From assembly GCF_003991565.1 (NCBI RefSeq), contig NZ_CP032819.1, positions 2,604,001-2,668,000 on the forward strand: a DNA stretch of 64,000 nucleotides, in the 5' to 3' direction. Shown here piece after piece: positions 50,744-59,403 of this stretch (its first letter is position 1; the number at the start of each line of letters is the position of its first letter). The DNA comes from Butyricimonas faecalis (GTDB lineage Bacteria > Bacteroidota > Bacteroidia > Bacteroidales > Marinifilaceae). The translations under genes were made by a program, and so were the position numbers. The notes beneath the pieces were generated by a model, which worked only from the letters and a program-made list of their open reading frames with translations, was not told the origin of the DNA and made no database searches.

Positions 50744-51965
50744 ATGTTTTTTTATATTAAATGTGTATTGTTCGTGCTCGTGTTGAGTATAAGCGGAGAA
50801 ATATCCGCTCAGGAGAAGCGTGATTCGGTAAGGATCTATTTTCATCAAGGAAAGGTAAATATAGATACATGTTTACTTGACAATGGGAACGAGATGGAGC
50901 GGTTTGCTAAAATCTGTTCCGCATTGAACGACTCCGTCCGTCTTATCAGGAAAATTCAAATAATAGGAGGAGCTTCCCCGGAAGGAGGGGGGCTGTTGAA
51001 TGGAAGGCTGTCTGAAAAACGAGCAGAGGTTTTGTGGCGGTATATATCACCTTATATAAAGATTCCGGTATTGGAGAGGGATTTTCATTTTTCGGGAAGC
51101 GACTGGAACGGACTTATAACGATGGTGAGAGCGGATGTGAATGTTCCGGAGAGGGAGGATGTCCTTCGTTTGTTGGAGAAGATCGTCCGTTTGGAAAACC
51201 AGGACAGCCCTTATTGGGGGGGGAGAACTGAAAAGACTGAAAGGGGGGAGGCCATACTCATATTTGTATAAATTCCATTTTCCGAAACTTCGTTCGTCGA
51301 TGGTGAAAATATGCTATGATAGTGATCCGATGAATCCCGTCAGAGATACGGTATATATACATACACGTGATACGTTGTGCATCCGTGATACCGTTACCGT
51401 CATAGCTCCGGTAAAGAAACGGCCGTTTTGCATGGCGGTGAAAACAAACTTGCTTTATGACGCTGTTTTGATACCTGACATCGGGGTTGAGTTCTGTTTG
51501 GGGAAGAACTGGTCTGTGGCCGGGAATTGGATGTATGCCTGGTGGAAAAGTGATCGGAAGCATAATTATTGGCGTATCTATGGGGGAGATGTGGAGTTGC
51601 GCCGCTGGTTCGGTCGGAGAGCGGTGGAAAAACCGTTTTCCGGGCATCATGTCGGATTGTACGGGCAGATCGTCACCTATGATTTCGAATTGGGTGGGAA
51701 AGGTTACTTGGGGGATAAATGGAGTTACGGGGGAGGCGTGGCTTACGGCTACTCGTTACCTGTGGGACATCGGTTCAATGTGGATTTCACGTTGGGAATC
51801 GGCTACCTTGGAGGAGCGTACAAGGAATACATCCCTTTGGACGGTCACTATGTATGGCAGACCACTAAAAACCGCCGCTGGTTCGGCCCGACCAAGGCGG
51901 GTATCTCTTTGGTGTGGTTGATCGGGCGGGGGAATTATAGCCGGAAGAAAGGAGGCAGGCAGTGA
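50744..51965 (+). CDS. DUF3575 fimbrial protein, out of frame at a G8 tract
   Basis: The gene starts with a signal peptide (ends SGEISAQ) and an OmpA-like first half (RKIQIIGGASPEGGG). After SPYWGG the frame is lost at eight consecutive G (51206-51213) and stops at 51271. In another frame the protein goes on as ELKRLKGGRPYSYLYKFHF to 51965 with a beta-barrel-like DUF3575 end (VKTNLLYDAVLIPDIGVEF, ISLVWLIGRG). Seven G would give one protein of about 406 residues. The locus is thus phase-off as sequenced, or a pseudogene or sequence error. The end overlaps the next gene by 4 bp (GTGA). Confidence 0.75.
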
Positions 51966-52882
51966 TACGGATACGCTTTAGTCTGGTGTTCATATTTTTA
52001 TGGATAGGACTGACGGCTTGTGAGCATAAGGATTTATGTTACGATCATCCGCACTTTGCCACGGTGCGGGTAATATTCGACTGGACCAAGATTTCCAATC
52101 ATGACAAGCCTGAAGGCATGAGGGTCGTATTTTATCCGACCGATGATGAAAGCAACACGTGGATATTTGATTTCCCCGGAGGAGAGGATGGGGAAGTGGA
52201 GCTCCCCGAGAATGATTACCGGGTAATTTGCTTCAACTACGATACCGACGGGATGGTTTGGAAAGAAAACGGCAGTTACACGCTTTTTACTGCCGATACG
52301 CGTGATGTTCGGTCGCCGGATAACCGGACAATGGCCGTCACCCCACCCTGGCTGTGTGGCGACCATATAGACAGAGTTATCCTCAAGGACATTCCGGAAG
52401 GAAGCACGAAGATAATACGGCTAACTCCCGTAAACATGGTATGTCACTACACGTATGAGGTGAACGGTCTTCGGGGACTGGACAGGGTGGCGGATTTGCG
52501 GGCCGCTCTTTCCGGCATGTCCGGCTCGCTTAACATGTCCGGCGACAGTTTGCCCGCCGGTCTTTCGGAGAGCCTGCTCTTTGATGGAATGGTTTCACGG
52601 AATCAGATTATAGGCGGATTCTATACGTTTGGACATTCCGCACTTGAAGGAGAGCCCAATGTTTTCCGGCTGTATCTCAAGAACCGTTCCGGCAGCATGT
52701 CTGTATTGGAACAGGACGTGAGCGACCAAGTGCATGATGTCCCGGTAGCGGGGCATATCGGTGATGTGCATCTGGTGTTGAATTTTGATTATGAGGTACC
52801 ATCCGAGCCGGGAAATGGCGGTCCGGGATTTGATGTGGACGTTGATGATTGGGATGATGTGAATGTGGATATAGTGTTGTAA
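51962..52882 (+). CDS. DUF5119 fimbrial lipoprotein
   Basis: 306 residues. The probable start is GTG at 51962, overlapping the previous stop. A lipoprotein signal ends LTACEHKDLCYDH. The body is beta-rich with FYPTDDESNTWIFDFPGG and RAALSGMSGSLNMSG. This is DUF5119, a usual partner of fimbrillins in Bacteroidales. The tail is very acidic (DVDVDDWDDVNVDIVL). It is followed 108 bp later by the fimbrillin gene. Confidence 0.8.
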   Translation: MIRIRFSLVFIFLWIGLTACEHKDLCYDHPHFATVRVIFDWTKISNHDKPEGMRVVFYPTDDESNTWIFDFPGGEDGEVELPENDYRVICFNYDTDGMVWKENGSYTLFTADTRDVRSPDNRTMAVTPPWLCGDHIDRVILKDIPEGSTKIIRLTPVNMVCHYTYEVNGLRGLDRVADLRAALSGMSGSLNMSGDSLPAGLSESLLFDGMVSRNQIIGGFYTFGHSALEGEPNVFRLYLKNRSGSMSVLEQDVSDQVHDVPVAGHIGDVHLVLNFDYEVPSEPGNGGPGFDVDVDDWDDVNVDIVL

Positions 52883-52990
52883 ACGGATATTTGAGTTTTC
52901 AGTGCGGATTGGATGCCGGGTAAACGCTATGTCAACTATTAAGTAATTGAGTTTATTAATTATATGTATCAATTTGATTTGTTTTTATTT

Positions 52991-54109
52991 ATGAAAAAAA
53001 GTACAGTAATGCTTTGGGCAATCTTTGGAGCGCTACTCATGGGTTGCTCAGACGAGGAGATTGCGAATGTGGAAACCTCCTCGCGGAATGCGATTGGTTT
53101 TAACGTGTTAAGTAATGCGGCGGAAACGAGGGCTTCCCCTACTACCCCCTCCAACTTGACGAGCACCGATTTCGACGTGTTCGCTTTTACGGCGGATGGT
53201 ACTGCCTTCATGGGAAAGGTCGACACGGATTTTGAACATGACGGAGTGAAGATCGTGTACAAAGATGGTAAGTGGGATTATGACGATGCGAACGACCTTC
53301 GTTATTGGCCTTCCGAGGCTTTGGACTTTTACGCGTTCAATCCCGGAACGGTTAGTGACGACATGTTGACGTTTTATATGTGGGAAACCTCCGGGACTGT
53401 CCAAAAGATAAGTTATACCTGCATTGATGAGTATGGAGCCGGTACTCATGCAAACTACGACGTGATGTATGCCATAGCCAAAGGCCAGACAAAAGCCACA
53501 AACAACGGAGTAGTGAAATTTAACTTCAAACATATTCTGTCTCAGGTCGTATTCAAAGCAAAGACCCAATACGCTAACATGCAGGTGGACATCCGTGACA
53601 TCAAGATTCATAATATCAAATTTGCCGGCGTCTTCACATTGCCTGCGACAGCCGATGGAACGGGAAGTTGGAGTTCGACTGATTTAACATTTCCACACGC
53701 ATTTACCGTAGTGAATAACGCAAACATCACGGTCAATAGTAATACCGCAGCTACCGATATTTCCACAAGTACTCCTATGCTGAATATACCACAGACGCTG
53801 ACTGCTTGGACTGTTTCCGCACCCAACAAAAGCAAGTTGGAGGCCGATAATGCGAAGCAATGTTATCTGGAGATCACCTGCAAAATCCGGCAGTCCGGAG
53901 TTTATCTGTTGGGTTCAGCAAGTGAATACAAAACAATTTATGTTCCGTTCGGAGATACATGGGGAGCGGGCAAGCGTCATATCTACACGTTGATTTTCGG
54001 TGGTGGTTATACTGATCAGGGAAAGGCTGTGTTGAATCCGATCCAGTTTGATGCAGAGACAACAGGCTGGGTTGAAGCAGCAAATAGCGACGTAAACGTT
54101 AAACCTTAA
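52991..54109 (+). CDS. Fimbrillin family lipoprotein
   Basis: 372 residues with a lipobox LLMGCSDEE at residues 15-23. The mature protein has a fimbrillin-type fold: FDVFAFTADG near 60, FKHILSQVVFKAK in the middle, and GAGKRHIYTLIFGGG near the C-terminus, which is typical of Mfa/FimA-like donor-strand proteins. ATG 52991 is preferred over an upstream frame starting at 52964 because MKKSTVMLWAIFGALL is a standard signal. It is the last gene of the cluster. Confidence 0.85.
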   Translation: MKKSTVMLWAIFGALLMGCSDEEIANVETSSRNAIGFNVLSNAAETRASPTTPSNLTSTDFDVFAFTADGTAFMGKVDTDFEHDGVKIVYKDGKWDYDDANDLRYWPSEALDFYAFNPGTVSDDMLTFYMWETSGTVQKISYTCIDEYGAGTHANYDVMYAIAKGQTKATNNGVVKFNFKHILSQVVFKAKTQYANMQVDIRDIKIHNIKFAGVFTLPATADGTGSWSSTDLTFPHAFTVVNNANITVNSNTAATDISTSTPMLNIPQTLTAWTVSAPNKSKLEADNAKQCYLEITCKIRQSGVYLLGSASEYKTIYVPFGDTWGAGKRHIYTLIFGGGYTDQGKAVLNPIQFDAETTGWVEAANSDVNVKP

Positions 54110-54131
54110 ACCAAACGTTTATTAATATCGT

Positions 54132-54184
54132 ACCCGTTGGCAGGTTAAACATACGCAAGATTAATCCCGCCAACGGGTTCTTTA
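54132..54184 (+). terminator. Terminator after the fimbrillin gene
   Basis: ACCCGTTGGC pairs with GCCAACGGGT across a 27-nt loop, followed by TCTTTAT. Confidence 0.7.
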
Positions 54185-54210
54185 TAGGGAATCGCATTTT
54201 CAATTAGTAT

Positions 54211-55620
54211 CTACATGTTGATGAATGCACACCGGTCCAGGTATTCTTTCAGCCTGCCATCTTCCTCCATTTCCGGGAACTGCCGGTTCTGCATTTCGTA
54301 CTCTCTCCGCTTGCGTCGGATCAGTTTCTCCGCCGCACGGATTTGGTGCATGTTCTTTTCTGTCGGCACTTCCGGCATGGGCAGTTCAGTACGTTCCAGC
54401 ACGAGGTCGTTGATACTTGCCGCCTTGTGCGGAACTTTGTCAAGGAGTCGCGGAGCATATTGTTTCAGTTTGAAGCCGTATGAGGTCTTCACCAATGCCA
54501 CTTCCTTGCGAGGTACGGTATTTTGCGAGGTGATGTACCTGCGGATGACGGCAAGCACTTTCTTCGGGGTCAGTTTGTTCTTCTCCCATTGCTCCACCTG
54601 CTCCCGCGTGGCGTTCTCAGGCGGTTTCTGGTTACGGAACTTCGTGACCAACGCTTCCGCCTTGTCTATATGTTTGTTCAACTTGGCGTGCGCCTTCAGC
54701 TCGTACATGTACTTGGCAAGTTTGTACTCGAACAGCTCAAGTTCTTCCTTGTTGATCCGGTTGGTTTCGCGCATCAGGTCGAAACGCAACCGGTGTTTCA
54801 TCGCCCTTGCCTCGCCGATGCGCTTTTTCAGCTCGTCCGCCGTTATGAATTCTTCCGCGTTGTAAGCCTGCATCTTGATGTGGCCCGATTTACGGAGAAA
54901 TACCATGATTTTCGTATTGAAGTCATGGACTCCGACTGCGGCAAAGGCTGACGGGCCCAACTTCGTCTGACCGACAAATGAGAATCTGCCGTTTATACCG
55001 GCTATCCGTGTCTTCTCCCAGAACCCGCTCTGCATGAAGGAACAGGGCACGATGACCATCAGGATTCCTGCCGGATTGAGCACATCGTAAGCCTTGTCCA
55101 TATAGTATTCCTGCGACAGTTTGTAGTCGAACTTCAAGTTAAAAGGAGGATTGCCGATGATAACATCGAAACGTTGTTCCGGATAGTATTGCCGGATGTC
55201 GCATTTCTCGATATGGGCTTCCGGGTAGAGGTATCGTGCGACAGACACGGCCTTGCCGTCTATGTCGAAGCCGTAGGCATTATGCGGGTTGGGCAGATGG
55301 TTGAAGAAATTGCCCATACCGCAACACATGTCAAGAACCATTTCGGATGAGACAGGACACAGCATATCCACCATGTCCCGGCATATTTCATGCGGGGTGA
55401 AGAACTGTCCCATCTCGAACTCCTTCTTCGCTTCGGCATACTCGTGGTAGCTGGCAAAGTCGGACTGTTTGAGGTTGTGCAGCCCTCCGATACCGGTATA
55501 GCAGTTGTAGATGCTCTCCGCCGGAATGAGGTTCTTGCCGGAGTCTATGGCGAAAAGTATCTTCTCGTTGACTTCGGCACGCATACCTTGCGGTATCTGT
55601 TGGGGGATGATGGTATACAT
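54211..55620 (-). CDS. N6-type DNA methyltransferase, probably truncated from a methylase-helicase
   Basis: 469 residues. The SAM-binding motif reads VLDMCCGMGNFF, with a downstream NPPFNLKF (N-P-P-F catalytic motif of adenine methylases) and CDIRQYYPEQRFDVIIG between. A helical region and a basic section with RRKRREYEMQNRQF follow. The protein ends abruptly at DRCAFINM. In related ICEs this domain opens a far longer methylase-SNF2 helicase protein; here the helicase is missing, and a helicase-like tail occurs at 41112-41395. It would modify DNA, possibly as self-protection. Confidence 0.8.
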   Translation of the reverse strand: MYTIIPQQIPQGMRAEVNEKILFAIDSGKNLIPAESIYNCYTGIGGLHNLKQSDFASYHEYAEAKKEFEMGQFFTPHEICRDMVDMLCPVSSEMVLDMCCGMGNFFNHLPNPHNAYGFDIDGKAVSVARYLYPEAHIEKCDIRQYYPEQRFDVIIGNPPFNLKFDYKLSQEYYMDKAYDVLNPAGILMVIVPCSFMQSGFWEKTRIAGINGRFSFVGQTKLGPSAFAAVGVHDFNTKIMVFLRKSGHIKMQAYNAEEFITADELKKRIGEARAMKHRLRFDLMRETNRINKEELELFEYKLAKYMYELKAHAKLNKHIDKAEALVTKFRNQKPPENATREQVEQWEKNKLTPKKVLAVIRRYITSQNTVPRKEVALVKTSYGFKLKQYAPRLLDKVPHKAASINDLVLERTELPMPEVPTEKNMHQIRAAEKLIRRKRREYEMQNRQFPEMEEDGRLKEYLDRCAFINM

Positions 55621-55643
55621 GACTTTATCTGTTTATCGTTAAA

Positions 55644-55680
55644 AATGAAAACACCCCGCAAGGATTGCCTTACGGGGTGC
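55644..55680 (-). terminator. Terminator between the 55700 gene and the methylase gene
   Basis: Minus-strand CACCCCG / CGGGGTG hairpin with TTTTCATTTTT after it, 20-60 nt before the methylase start. It might act as an attenuator for the methylase gene. Confidence 0.6.
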
Positions 55681-55699
55681 TGTGTAAATCTTATCATGG

Positions 55700-56641
55700 T
55701 CAGTTTTCTCTTAGGGTGATTTCATCCAGATGCAGACGCTTGAAACAACTTTCGGCTGCCGCACTGTCCTTGAACCGGACATCGATACGTCCGTTCTTGT
55801 AGAATCGGATTTGCTCGGCATTGGTGGTCGTAAGGTCGTACCAGTCTGTGACAGAAATGTCGTTGTCATCAAAACGGATAATCATCTTTGAATTTCCATT
55901 CAGTATGTCATCCGCACCGTAGGCAATGCCGGCACACAGGGTTTCCAGTTCTCCGCCGTAGTTGTAGGAGATTCTGTTCCTTTGGTTGTATTGCATGGAA
56001 AAATCGTCGAAACGGATGATTTCGGGAAAGATTATCTTGTCCTTCTTCAACTCCGTCTTGACTTTGCTCCAGTATGCCGGTCTGACAACTTTGCTCAGGC
56101 GTGCGAGCAGTTCTTCCACGGCCGTTTCCCGGAAACTCTTGCCGCCCAAGTGTTCGATGACTACATCTACATATGTGTCATAAACAGGACGGAAGCCCAT
56201 CGGAAGGGTCTTTTCGTCTATTTTATACTCAGGAACCGACACTTTGTAAGTCCTGTTGAAATAAGAAATGATGCGGTTCGCAAAATTCGCGTTGGCGTTT
56301 CGGTTCTTATCTACCAGATCGTTAATCAGGTCAAACGGTTTGAACTCGTTGTGTGAATAGTCTTCCCTGTCGTTATGGTAAGTGTAGAAATCACGCATGG
56401 AAACCTTGCCGTTTTCTTCGTAATGGAACTTACGTTCGGCTTGGTATTGTTCGGCTTCTTCCTTGAAGACGGCGTACCAGCGGTCAATCTGGTCGAGTGT
56501 CTTGTAAAGCAGGTTTTGCTGCGTCTGGCAATAGACACGGTCCTGTTCCGTAATCTTGTCCTCGTTTCTCACTTGTACGCTCAGAATGCCTTGAAGCAGG
56601 TCGGGAGCGTTGCCGGCCTTGGGTGCTGTTGTCGTTTGCAT
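55700..56641 (-). CDS. DUF4942-like protein
   Basis: 313 residues. The N-terminal half is helical (DQIDRWYAVFKEEAEQYQAER). The C-terminal third reads MIIRFDDNDISVTDWYDLTT and FYKNGRIDVRFKDSAAAESCF, which resembles DUF4942 proteins that accompany methylases on mobile elements. The assignment is tentative. It lies upstream of the methylase gene, separated by a hairpin. Confidence 0.6.
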   Translation of the reverse strand: MQTTTAPKAGNAPDLLQGILSVQVRNEDKITEQDRVYCQTQQNLLYKTLDQIDRWYAVFKEEAEQYQAERKFHYEENGKVSMRDFYTYHNDREDYSHNEFKPFDLINDLVDKNRNANANFANRIISYFNRTYKVSVPEYKIDEKTLPMGFRPVYDTYVDVVIEHLGGKSFRETAVEELLARLSKVVRPAYWSKVKTELKKDKIIFPEIIRFDDFSMQYNQRNRISYNYGGELETLCAGIAYGADDILNGNSKMIIRFDDNDISVTDWYDLTTTNAEQIRFYKNGRIDVRFKDSAAAESCFKRLHLDEITLREN

Positions 56642-56659
56642 ATCTGTTAGGGTTAAATG

Positions 56660-57487
56660 TTAAAAATTATCCGGTTTAATCCGGTAGAAATAAGTGATGT
56701 GCTTTTCCATGTCCTTGACTATCTTGACCTGCTCGGGATGGAAGTTGAGCTTTCGCTCTACGGCAGGGATTTTTATCTTTTCCCATTCGGCGGAAGGTAA
56801 GAACACATATTCCCGACGGAAACACCATAACACGATTTGATTATCCCAATTTCCCTTGAACACCGTTCCTTCGTAGTCCTTCAGGAACTGCCGGAACTCG
56901 GCTTCGTCCCGAAAAGCGATGTCAAAGCCTTGATAGAGATTGCCGTTTTCCGATTCCTCCCTTTTGTGTAGGTAGAACTTCCGGTAGGTCTCGGTCGTGA
57001 AATCTCCATACCTGGGATTGGGTTCGGCATAAAACCATAACGGTACCTTAGCCAGAAATGACACCGAACCGTTGGCGCAAGCACCGCAATGCCCCCAGTC
57101 CTTGAACACCCCTTCCGTCCATTTCAGGAATTTCAGTTCCTCCGGATTCACGGAATGGAATGCGCCTCCGCTGACACTCAGACGGATATTGCCGTCCTCT
57201 TCCCACACGAAAGGCACATACGGCTGTTCGCATACGGAAAGATATCCTTCTTTTGCACTCCTGCTGTCAATAAGGGCGTTTCCGTAATAATCCCCGTGTT
57301 CGGTTACATATACCAGCCTGTCTCCGATTTGCGGTGTAATCTTAGAGCGTGTCCGCTCAATGAGTTCCACATAACTGTTGGCCATATCCACATCTTCCTG
57401 TGTCAGCCAATGCTGGTGGTCGTATGAAACATTCCGCTCTCTGAGTGTTTCGATACTGTACTTTTCTTTTGTTACCTGCTGTGACAT
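56660..57487 (-). CDS. DUF4121 family protein behind a structured leader
   Basis: 275 residues, with the DUF4121 pattern: QIGDRLVYVTEHGDYYGNALID, then YVPFVWEEDGNIRLSVSGGAF, CGACANG and WNNQ-like NWDNQIVLWCFRREYVFLP. The function is unknown; the family is a regular resident of Bacteroidales ICEs. It is the last ICE gene recognised towards the right end. Leader L6 ends 20 nt before its start. Confidence 0.8.
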   Translation of the reverse strand: MSQQVTKEKYSIETLRERNVSYDHQHWLTQEDVDMANSYVELIERTRSKITPQIGDRLVYVTEHGDYYGNALIDSRSAKEGYLSVCEQPYVPFVWEEDGNIRLSVSGGAFHSVNPEELKFLKWTEGVFKDWGHCGACANGSVSFLAKVPLWFYAEPNPRYGDFTTETYRKFYLHKREESENGNLYQGFDIAFRDEAEFRQFLKDYEGTVFKGNWDNQIVLWCFRREYVFLPSAEWEKIKIPAVERKLNFHPEQVKIVKDMEKHITYFYRIKPDNF

Positions 57488-57507
57488 AACAATTTATTTT
57501 TAGTGAT

Positions 57508-57692
57508 CCGGCTTTTCGGGGCCGGAGTTCCCGTAACTACAGGCCATAAAAGGTCGTGTCCCGTACATGCAAGGTTGGCGGGAAAAATACCGCAAGCCCT
57601 CCGGGCGAGGATGATTTTTCCACGACACCCGGAGGGCTTGACCTTGCTTGTACGAGCAGGACACGGGTTACCTTTGCCTGTGAGTTACGGGG
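57508..57692 (-). promoter_or_regulatory. Structured leader element, copy L6
   Basis: Best-preserved copy. Outer stem CCCGTAACTACAGGC / GCCTGTGAGTTACGGG; CGTGTCC / GGACACG; GTACATGCAAGGT / ACCTTGCTTGTAC. In the core GGAAAAAT pairs with ATTTTTCC, and AGCCCTCCGGG pairs with CCCGGAGGGCT in an interleaved (pseudoknot) order. A gene-proximal hairpin CCGGC / GCCGG is also present. The AAAATCATCCTCGC core is on the minus strand. Confidence 0.75.
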
Positions 57693-58049
57693 ATTCGGCT
57701 ACGGTATGGCTGTCATGTCCGCTGTATATGTTTCTTGAAATGACCGTGATATTTTATGCCCGAAAATTACCGGCAATCACGAAAAAATGCTACCTTTGCA
57801 TCAAGAAAAAAGAGTTATTTGAAAGCATGAGGAATATAGTGATTCTAAACAGCTTGGAATTTTCTTATCCGTTGCCCGTTCTCATGCGAGTTTTCTACAA
57901 AGCGTTGATAATCAAATAAGATACTTCAGATTACAACAAATATAAGAAAATTTAAACATCATTGATCATCATCTTTTAAAAGAAAAATATCCATACAAAA
58001 AAGAGCGATCCTTTCGGATCGCCCTCATCTTCCCTGCAATTCTCCCTAT
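57693..58049. other. ICE right-end region (attR candidate)
   Basis: Noncoding DNA between the last ICE gene and the first chromosomal gene. It contains CTACCTTTGC at 57790-57799, close to the GTANNTTTGC core used by CTnDOT-type integrases. A 30-codon plus-strand frame follows (57828-57920, MRNIVILNSLEF...). Base composition becomes AT-rich after about 57900. The exact junction cannot be fixed without the left end. Confidence 0.45.
57998..58025 (-). terminator. Terminator of the DUF3298 gene
   Basis: GCGATCC / GGATCGC hairpin with a four-base loop. On the minus strand it is followed by CTCTTTTTTG. Confidence 0.8.
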
Positions 58050-58748
58050 CTATTTCAACAATAAATCACCTTTCAATAACATACGTGGTACGGATATTTC
58101 CGCCGCACCGCAATAATGAGCCCCTAAAACCAGCGGGTTATAAGTAAAACAAACATCACTTTCCGAAAAATTCACCGCGGTTACATTTGCCAATGTGGGA
58201 ACTTCCGAAAAACAATTCTCTGGATTCTTGAAATTCCGTTGAATCTGCTTATTTATCTCCGCTCTCTTGTCATCATTCAGAATACCCTCCGGAGTCAAAA
58301 ACTTTTTGTCCTTCAAACTATAATTGACCGCATAATACTCCGTCAATCCGTTAGCCCCTCCTGTCAACGTGTAAACCGAAAAACGAACACTGATATAACG
58401 CGAGTCCGCCATAAACACACTATCCTTAATATCCAATTCGAATGGAAGCATGGGCTCCTCTTTCATCTCTTGAGCTTTCTGAATGTATTCCTTCAACTGC
58501 ACCTTCAAATCATTTTGCAAACTGTCAATCAAGTGGGAGATCCATCCATTTACGACCTTGCACCCCCGATCCACCTCTACACGTGGAGAGGTGAAAACCG
58601 GATATCTTGCCATAATATTAAATTCATTGGTTTGGTAAGAGAAGAAATCTTTCCCCGTTTTTACCGTTCCCTCTTTACATCCGGAAATTCCCAATGCCAA
58701 TAACAAGGCTAAAAAAATACAACTCCTCATAACTCCATTCATTTTCAA
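58050..58748 (-). CDS. DUF3298/RsiV-like lipoprotein
   Basis: 232 residues. A lipoprotein signal (LALLLALGISGCKEG) is followed by a DUF4163/DUF3298 layout: YPVFTSPRVEVDRGCKVVN, then SRYISVRFSVYTLTGGANG (the conserved S-V-x-F-x-x-x-x-x-x-G-G-A-H/N pattern), FLTPEGIL and CFTYNPLVLGAHYCG. Proteins of this type are periplasmic or outer-membrane lipoproteins. The first gene of the chromosome side, it has its own terminator. Confidence 0.85.
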   Translation of the reverse strand: MKMNGVMRSCIFLALLLALGISGCKEGTVKTGKDFFSYQTNEFNIMARYPVFTSPRVEVDRGCKVVNGWISHLIDSLQNDLKVQLKEYIQKAQEMKEEPMLPFELDIKDSVFMADSRYISVRFSVYTLTGGANGLTEYYAVNYSLKDKKFLTPEGILNDDKRAEINKQIQRNFKNPENCFSEVPTLANVTAVNFSESDVCFTYNPLVLGAHYCGAAEISVPRMLLKGDLLLK

Positions 58749-58809
58749 ATTTTGCCTTTATATACGGCTCGCGATAAGAAAGGTTTCTTTTCTCTACAAA
58801 AATATCATG

Positions 58810-58945
58810 TCATTCAGCCAACTCCAAAGCCTGTAATTTACGCTTGACAAGCATTTGCACCATCATCCCTTGATGCTTGTCCTCCAATTTCAATGATTCC
58901 ACGTATGCCTGATTATAAGCTTCTTTTGCTTCTTTGAATACATTC
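58810..58945 (-). pseudogene. Small gene remnant
   Basis: The minus strand encodes an in-frame stretch of about 44 codons ending at TGA: FKEAKEAYNQAYVESLKLED, then HQGMMVQMLVKRKLQALELAE. A TAG precedes it directly and there is no start codon near its beginning. It looks like the surviving 3' end of a helical protein gene. No family is recognised. Confidence 0.35.
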
Positions 58946-59403
58946 TAAAGTGTTAATCCAACATCAATTCGATATAAGAATTAAGTTATTTTTTGGGATA
59001 TTACGAATATAGCTACAAAAGTATTAAATACATATCGTTTTAATCTGGATTATATAGATTATTACTTAAACAACAGAATTACAAATTATTACCACTAGCG
59101 GATCTCTTCCGGATATAAAGTTTTCAGTATGCTTATAAAATCCTATTAGAACGCTATTTCGTATAGCGTTTTAATAGCGTTCTAATAGCGTTCTAATAGC
59201 GTTTTACACGGTAGCGATCCGGATGTAATTATGTATTCATGCTCATTTCGGGCATGAAATCGGACTTAATTCCGGATTATTTTCCCACGACTACCTCATC
59301 CCATCCTTTCTGAATCCCGATGTAGTCACTCTTCTTATTTTATTTTGAATTATACCGCTTCCCCGTTAACTCATGTTCAAATTAACATAGCTAATAGTTG
59401 ATA
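58946..59403. other. AT-rich intergenic DNA downstream of aroA
   Basis: No gene seen. It contains the 11-bp repeats described separately. The minus-strand aroA gene ends at 59404; no clear terminator is visible beyond the repeat-based inverted pair. Confidence 0.5.
59148..59205. repeat. Four 11-bp tandem repeats with an inverted partner
   Basis: Units TATAGCGTTTT, AATAGCGTTCT, AATAGCGTTCT and AATAGCGTTTT at 59162-59205. An inverted copy AGAACGCTAT at 59148-59157 can pair with any of them. The repeat is too short and too few for CRISPR. Confidence 0.75.

Noticed and set aside
59162..59205. CRISPR array
   Set aside because: Units are 11 bp, contiguous and without spacers, and no cas gene is present.
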